Source of the DNA: Candidatus Omnitrophota bacterium
GTDB lineage: Bacteria > Omnitrophota > Gorgyraeia > Gygaellales > Profunditerraquicolaceae
Direction of reading: 5' to 3'
DNA: 17,605 nucleotides
Assembly: GCA_016867005.1 (NCBI GenBank)
Contig: VGKM01000010.1
Coordinates: 1 to 17,605, forward strand
The notes below the pieces were generated by a model, which was given only the letters and a program-made list of their open reading frames with translations, did not search any database and was not told where the DNA came from. This document shows positions 1 to 9,000 of the stretch, piece by piece. How positions within the stretch are numbered: position 1 is the stretch's first letter; each line of letters starts with the position of its first letter. A program made the translations under genes and the position numbers.

Positions 1-3000
1 CCTATAATGACCATACTTTCTACAAATATGATTTTGCTACTGATTCATGGAATGAGCCCTTGGTAAACAGGTATCAAACAGGCAGTAATGGTGACGGCAA
101 TATCGTGATGGATTCGGATAAAAATATTTATGTTGCTTATGCGACATATACTTCCAGCGCGCCTAAACATATACTTGTTTTCTCAGCCACAGAGAGCCGT
201 TGGGTCAATATTATCCGGACGCCTTTTAGTCTAATAGGCACTTGTACCCTTATTTTTGTACCTTCTTCTACGCCAGGCGATAAAGGGGCCTTGATTGTAA
301 CCGGAGGTTTTGCCAGCAAGAAACTATACAAATATGACCTTAATACCAAAGTTTGGAGCGTATATTCTACGGCACCGGAAATGTTCTCCCGCGGGTTGCA
401 AGCCAGATATTGCCCTGAAAGGGATTCCATATTTTTCTTTGGAGCAGGCGACTGGAGAAAGAGTTTAAGGAAGATATATGAAGTTTCAATTGCTAACCCC
501 TCAAGCTGGAATGAGGCAGGCGCTCTTAATTTTGACCCCTCGCTGGGGAATACTAATTCCCTGGAATACGGCCTTGATTCTTCCGGCAGCCCCACCCTGT
601 ATCTTGTTGCTCCTGACAGGACCGATACCAATTTTTATTCTTTCGGCATGCCGAATCCCACTGTTGGCATAAAAAACCAAAGCCTTATTAATTGCGACGG
701 TGAAACCATAATGGTAGGCGCAGGCGCCTCTTTATTTTACTCGACTTCTCCCGGGGGAGGAAGGTATCTTTATCTTATGTCTAAGGAAGGCGTGCAATTC
801 TTATATCGTTATGATATTAATTCCGGTATCTGGGAGAACACTAAACAGATGCCCTTAATTCCTAATAACTCTGCCTCCAGCATGATTGCGGCACAAATTG
901 ATGACGGCGCAGGCGGGTATAAAACTGTTTTCTATGTATATAACCCTGTATTGGACCGCTTACTTATTTATTCTCCGGAAGACAACATTTTTAATGAGCC
1001 GATGCTTCTGCCGGAATATGTAAATAATAGAAGCGCAACATGCGGCTATAAAAGTTATGTTTATTATCTAACTAATAAAAGCTCGGGCACTACTAACCTT
1101 TACCGTTATAGTACTGATAGCGATATGTGGGATAAATTAGCTCAGGCTCCAAGCGGCCTAAATATTACTGATTGGAGCCCTCGCATGATTGTAGCAGAAG
1201 TTCAAGGTAAGGCTTATTTATATGCCACCCCTGGCAGAGGGTATACTACTTTTTGGAGATATTCAATATCAGATAACTCCTGGCAGCAGATGGCAACGCT
1301 ACCTTCCGGTTATAGCTGGAACTACAGTAATTCCCTGGTTTCTAAAGACGGTTATATCTATGCCATATTAGGCCACGGATCAAGGACAATACTTAAATAT
1401 TCCCTCATAAATAATGTATGGGAGGAACTTCCTTCTTACCCTTCGGAAAACTTTGGATGGGGCGCAAATCTTATTTATCCCGGCTCGGGCAATATTATTT
1501 ATGCCTTGAGAGGCGCTTCAGCGTATTATAACGGCAATCCTACATTTATGAAATTTGATACCTCAAAAGAAAATACAGCTGCTCAGCAAGCATGGTCTTC
1601 TGCTCCGAGCTGCCCTATGGATATATTCTATTCCGACTCTTCTTTTATCTATCCGGGTTTTGGCAATTATTTTTATTTGATGCAGGGATGTTCAAACTAT
1701 CAAAGCCTTCCGTCGACGGTATTTTTACGTTATGATTTTATTGCCGAGCAATGGTCGGAATTTATACCTTCTCCTACCTCATTGGTTAGCCCCGGAACTT
1801 TAGCTTATCCGGGCGGGAAGTATATGTACCTTTTTAAAGGCAACAACACCGATTTTATGAGATATTATGCTTTTTCATTCGGCGATTATACCTCTGATGT
1901 AAAACAAATAGGCACGCATGCTGATTGGGGCCAAGCAAAGTGGTATACAAACGGCCTTCAGTCGATAAAAATGTCAGTGCGCACCTCAGATAATATAAGC
2001 ATGAGAGATGCAGTGGATTGGAGTAAAGCAGTTGACCTTAGTCCAACTCTCTCCGGTTATGCCGGGGGTACTGTTTATAGCGCAAGCATGGGCGGGGTTG
2101 CTTCAGCCAGGGCAAAAGATAAATATATCCAGTACAAGTTAAGTTTTAGCACAAATAACCTCAACGAAACTCCCATTCTTGATAAAGTAAGCCTTGAATA
2201 TACAAAATACCCTACAATACCGCAGGAAATTGTTTTTAATCCTGTTGATACAAGCTGGGATAAGGCAAGAGTTACTAAGGTAAACTGGACAGAAAATCTT
2301 CCCGGAGGAACCGATGTGCGTTTTCAATTAAGGTCTTCCGGCACCAACAGTTTTGGCGACCTGTCATTGCCGGAATTTAAGGGGCCCTCGCTTATAAAAC
2401 AATCATTTAATTATGATTTTAGCAGCGTTAAAGAATATGCAATGGATAGGAATATTGAATTGAGCCCTTCCGGAGGGGCAGTGCTTGTTAAGCCAAAGGC
2501 ATTTACAGAAACGATAAGTATTAATAACCCCGGAGCCGGTATAACAGATTATCAATTAAAAGTTACTGTGGACGGTTCAAGGACCGATTTCTGGAATAAC
2601 GTGGAGGTTTCCGGCAATGATATAAGATTCTTCGATTCAAGCAATAAACGCCTTGATTACTGGATTGAAAGTTTTGTTTTTAACGGCAGGGGGCACTCAA
2701 GCAATAATGCGGTTATTTGGGTAAAGATACCTGTTATTCCTGCCGGAGCAAGCACTATTAAGGTATATTACGGCAACAAGACAGTTGCTGCCGAGTCAAA
2801 TTTTGACCGGACGATGGAAGTGCATAAGTCCGATTCCAACACAATAGCTTTTTGGGGGCTCGAAGACGGCACAGGTACTAACGTCACCGATATTACAGCA
2901 CGTAACGATATGTTTGCCAATAATGGCCCTACTTGGGCACAGGGTAAATTAGGCAATGCCTTATATTTTTCCGGAGCTAACCAGTATCTGGAAACCAAAG

Positions 3001-6000
3001 CCAGTGCAATCAGGTATCCGTATTCTTTTTCAACTTTTAATTTTAATAATAGTTTTACCCTTGAGGCCTGGGTTAAGACAACTAATGCATTCGGTACGAT
3101 TGCTATGAAGATGAGCAACAATGTCGGATTTAAATTCAGCGTTGATAATGGCAAGCTTAAATTTGCTATGAGCGATGGGACTGTAACAGCTCAAAAAAGC
3201 AGCAATGCCGCCGTAAATAACGGCGCTTTTCATCATGTAGCGGTCGTTATTAGAAGGGAAGGCAGTACAAACACCGGCCAATTCTTTATCGACGGTAGCC
3301 CGGATTCAGTGGGCGTGTTTGACCTTAAGTCGGCAACCGGTACGCCTGTTGGAAATATAACTACTGCAGGAAAATTCTGGATTAGTTCCGATAACTCAGT
3401 CGGCAATACTTCTTTTACCGGTACTATAGATGAAGTAAGGCTAAGCAATGGAAATTTAAGCCAGGCAGAATTATTGGCGCATATTAATTGCTATAAATAT
3501 TCCGCAACTCCGCCTGTTCCTTCTTTAGGCATAGCAAGTGAAATTTCTCTTTTTAGCGGTTGGAAATACCGCCAGCCGGTAGAGATTACCTATTCTGCTA
3601 GCGAAGACTTAACCGATTGGGTAGGCATAATTACTATTGATAGCTCAACTTCAGGTAATCCTGATTTTTGGAGCCATGTTAGCGATGGGACTGCTTTACC
3701 AAGCGGCGCAGATATCAGGTTCTCCGACGGTTATCAGGAAATAAAATACAAGCTTTTAAGGTTTGATTCTAGCAGTAACCCCAAGGTGGTAAAATTATAC
3801 CTTAAAATACCCTATCTTTTGTCAACTAAAACAACGCGTAAAATCTATATGTATTACGGAAATTTACTTGCAGAAGACGGGAGCGCGCCTGTTTCGGAAT
3901 TCATTAACGGCGATGGCCTTATGGGTTATTGGAATTTTGAAGAGGGAAGCGGCAGGAGCGTTAATGACCTTTCCGGTAATAACAATAACGGTACCATACA
4001 ATTGATAAGCGGAGGAGCTCCGAGTACGCAGAGTTACGGTTGGGTAGCAGGAAAAGTAGGAGGCGCTCTTAACTTAAACGGGATGGATGCTTATGTGGAA
4101 ATACCCAATGCAGCAAGTATTAATCCCAGCGGAAGCTTTTCAGTTGAATTTTGGTTTAATTTAAAATCCAATAAACACGGAGGTTTTGTTAATAAGAGTT
4201 ATTGGTATAAGGACGCCGAGGGAAGGTTACAGGGGTTTTTTGTGAGAAGCGCCTGGAATTATCTTTATTTTTATACCGGCAATAAGACGCATACTACATC
4301 TGACCCTTCTTATGTAGCGACTTCCATCCCTCCTCTTAATACCTGGCATCATCTTGCCGCTGTTTATGATAGTGCATCGGGATATAAGAGGATGTATTTG
4401 GATGGCAGGCTTATAGGTACAGATTATAACGCGCGTTTTACTCCTTACAGCGGCGCCTTAAGAATAGGGCTTTCTTATAATAATGCTAACTATTATCACG
4501 GAAGAATCGATGAAGTGCGTTTCTATAACAAAGCTTTAAGCGAAACCGAAGTTAAAAGCAGCTATAATTCCGCTTCATCCGGAGAAGTGGTAAAGCTTAT
4601 TACTTATCTCAATGACCAGAATTATTCTGACAGCGTTGACCCGGAAACAACTTATGGTTATAGCACTGATAACCCTGTTGTCCAGCCGGTTACGGGTATT
4701 TATTATAATTATGACTTCGGGCAAAGTAAGGGCGCCTATATTGAATCCTTTAATCCTGAGGTCTATATTCCTTCTACAAGCACTCCGGGCGAAGCGTTTG
4801 AAGTAAAATATCAGATTTCCCGCGACGGATGGAATTGGTATTATTGGAATGGTTCTGATTGGGTATTAGCAACAAGCGCCGGTTTTGCTCAGGCAAATAC
4901 TAAGAATGAAATAACCAACGCAAGATTGTATGCCTTCCAGCAGAAACCGGGCTTTAATTCAGGCGATTTCTACTTCCGTGCTTTCCTTAAGTCTGCCCTT
5001 GGTACAAATTCGCCGCGACTGATATCGGCTAGCGTCGTCTTTGGCGGAAATGTTACATATTACACCGATGCTTCAGGGACAACCCCTGTAAACATGTCTT
5101 ACTCAAAACCTCCTGCGTATTATACGATTATTAATGATGCCAATACCAATGCAATAGAAGACCGTTACTTCCAATATAAGGCAATCCTATATTCAGACGG
5201 AGCGGAAAATCCGAGGATTTCTTCTGCTTCCGTACAATATGTTAAGCCGGCCATTACAGTGAATTCCATAAAACAAGCTGGGACTCAAACTGCAGTAAGC
5301 ATATTGAATATGGGCAATGCCTATGATATTACCTGGACAAGCGACGGTATTAACGGAGCAACAGACACCGTAAAAATTGAACTTTACCGCGCGGATAAAG
5401 ACCCGCATTATTTCACAATAGCAGAAACTACCGAGAATGACGGGACATTTACCTGGACAGTGCCTGCAGAAGGCGCTAGTGTTCCACTGGTTATCTCCGG
5501 AGACGCCAAGATTATAATCACTTCAAAAGATTTTCCGAATGTTTCTGATGATTCCGATACGTCATTTAGGATATTATCAGTGAGGCTTACTTCTCCCGAA
5601 GACGGTGCTGTTTGGCAGAAGAGTAAGACAAATTATATTATTTGGGATGTCTACGGCCTGCCTCCGGCAGCGCAATATCCTGCAGGTTACGATTTCTTCC
5701 CTCTGACAATAGCTTATAAAATCAGGAACCCCTCAACCGGAGTCTGGCCGACAAACTGGACCAGCATAAAAACTTTCCTTGATGTCAAGGATGGAAGGAC
5801 TGCCTGGACAATCCCAGGCAGTTTCAGTACCGCCAATGAAATAAAAATGATAATTTTCTCGCCTCTTAACCCAGGATTACCTACTGATCCGACAGGAGCT
5901 TCTATTATTGATACGCAGGCAGGGACTTTTGCGATTGTCCCTACGCCGACCATTTCTGTTTCATTGCCTCAAGGCCTTACTGCGGTTAGGGCAGGCGAGC

Positions 6001-9000
6001 CGCTTACGATAAACTGGCAGACAAACCAGAGGATGTTTCAATCTGAATATACTTTGAAATATTTAAAATATTCTGCTGACGGCCTTTCGTCTTCTTATGA
6101 GGCATTCCATACTGCTACCGTCAGCCCGGGTACAGGCGTTCCTAATTCTGCGATTACCGGCAGTTATACCTGGCAGGTACCTTTGGATGCTATCCCTCCC
6201 AGGCCAAATCCTAATGACCCTGAATTACCGGTAAGAATACAAGTTGTTGGGACAGGTTTTGCTAATATAGTTGCAGCTGACGGTTCCAAATCAATTGAAA
6301 CGACACCTGTTGAAGGCGTAAGCGCGGATTTTTATGTTCATAAGCCGGTAATTAATATAACCAGCCCGATACCTTTCCAGACAATCTGGGTTAAAGGCGA
6401 TGATAATAAGATTACCTGGAGCACAATAGGAACCATCAGTAACAACCTTTCGATAAAGTATTCTTTGGACACTACAAATGGCACAAACGGAGTTTGGGTG
6501 CCGATTGCAAACAATGTTTCCAATGTCAATAGAGTTTATTTATGGGAAAATATTCCGGAGACAGCGGTTAGCAACCGCATATGGGTTAAAATAACCGATA
6601 ACGATTCAAATACTCTGCAAGGCAAGCCTGAAGCAGCAATCGGGCCGTTCACAATATTGGATCTGCCTCAGTTGGTAATCAACAAGCCGCCTGATGATAC
6701 AGACGGCACAACGCTTACCTTGGGTAAACTTTATGATTTAAGATGGACAACCTACGGAAATGATTTCTGCAAAGTTGAGGGAGTGGAAGGGCCATATTAT
6801 CAGGGAAAAACGTATATTTATTATTCTGTCGACGGCGCGGATGGCCCATGGAAATTATATGAAGCAGCATTATCAAATACAGGCGTTTCTTCGTTTATGC
6901 CTCCGGAAGAAGAAGGCGCATCCTTTAATGCCTATATCAAAATTGATTTGCATGATAATGACGGCCCGAAGGTTACAGGCATATCTCAAAAACTTAATTT
7001 CGGAACGCCTAATATAGTCTTACAGGCGCCTGACGGCGGAGAAACATGGTATGCAAACGGCTATCATACTATCAGTTGGAAAAACGTCGGCGCTGTAAAA
7101 AACAGTTATCTTAAGTTCTATTATTCTACGGATAACGGCTCAACCTGGAACCTTATTACAAATATTGATAATGGCAGTATTGTGGCAGGCACGGCCCAAC
7201 CTGGTTTTATCCCGTATACTGTAAAATGGCAGGTCCCCAAAACTATTATTCCGACGGGACAAAATTCTATCCAGGTTAAATTAAAGATAGAAGACGGCTC
7301 CTGGCCTGCGGGCGCTGTCGGCGATATATCAGTTGGGCAGTTTACAATTACTAAACCAACGATTAGTATTTCTTCTCCTGTTGCTACGGATTCCTGGGTT
7401 GTCGGGACTCCAAACCATCCGATTTCCTGGGTTACTACCGGCGGCGCTGATGAAGCAATAAGAGGATTGAAACTTGAATGGAGAAACAGGCCCGGACAGG
7501 ATTTTGTGGAAATTCCGCCCGGATATATTACTGCTTCAGCCATATTGAAAGCCGACCAGTATTCACTTGCCTGGTATGTGCCGGATGATGCAATGCCTAA
7601 TAATCCGGATAATCCTACGGATAAAGCAACTATAAGGATTTCTGATCCGGTTGAACAAGGTGGTTCAGGCGCATCAGCAGAAGTAAACTTCAGGGTAGGG
7701 CCTCCTAAGTTCCTTTTTATTACTCCGAATCCTAACCCGACAGCTCCGATGGAAAACCTTTATATGGGCAATAGCTATACGATCCAGTGGGCAACATCCG
7801 GTTATATTCCTGATGGCGTAAACCTTACTTATACCGACGGTACAAATTGGCATGGTATTGATGCAACAGGAAGCCTGCCTTCTACAGGCAGTAAGGTTTG
7901 GACCGTGCCTGAAACTTATTCACCCGGCGCATATATTGTTGTTTCAAGGCCCGAAGAAGTTGATGTTCCGGAATACAGAGAAGAATCAAAAGCATTCTCT
8001 ATAAATTATCCTACAATAACCGTAAATCGCGTCAACGGCGAACAGCCGTGGACAGTCACTGAAACAAGGCAATTTAATTGGACTTCTCAAGGAGTTTTAA
8101 AAGGCCCGTTTTTAATCCAGTGGTATTCTTCCCAGGACAATTACGTTACAGGCCATACAATATATCCACCAGCGCCTGATCCGCGTTATCCGGAAAATCC
8201 TGAATACTGGGCTCCGGAGACAACTTCCATCAGCTGGACAATCCCGCTTGAGGCAGAAGGCGTGGTGAGGGTGAGAGTCAATGATACATATTGGGGAATG
8301 GGCTTGGGTTCAAGCTACCGCGTTTTTGATGATTCTGATCCATTTGCGGTACTCCCTAAGCCGGAAATTTATATTATTTCTCCGAGCGAACTGCACAGAG
8401 GCGCAAATTGCCTGCGTATCGGCAAACAATACATAATTAACTGGGATGATAACGGAGGCGTGATCAGTAATGACCTTAAAATACAATATTCTACCGACAA
8501 TGGGGTAACGTATAAAGATATAGTGAATTCGGATAATATTAAAATCGCCGAACATGTTACTAACTCCGGCAGTTTTGCCTGGGAATTGCCGAAGGTTACC
8601 GAACATTCCACAAATTGCAAGATCAAGATAACCGACAATATCAAGTGGAAAGCCGACCAACCCAATGCTTTTGGAGAATCAGCCGCTGATAAAGTTTTTG
8701 AAATCGGCATTCCTTTAATAAACTTAACATATCCTCAAGGAGAAGGGATTTATTGGGCAGTCGGAGAGAAACCGGCAATCACCTGGTCTACTGAGGGCTT
8801 CATTAATCTTAATAGCATTTCTTTATTGTATACTGCCAGTACAGATCCTCAGCCGGCTGACGCAGCATTTACAGCTATCAATCAGACATTCCTGGCCAAT
8901 ACCGGTTCATATAGCTGGACAGCAGGAGTCCCTGATTTATTCTCTATTTTCCCGACTGCCACTGAAATACCCATCCGGCTGCAGGCCAGAGATGTTTATT

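Noticed and set aside
60..62. TTG at 60 as the start of the giant protein
   Set aside because: The frame stays open back to base 3 and the upstream residues form a normal propeller-blade motif, so the real start is outside the window.
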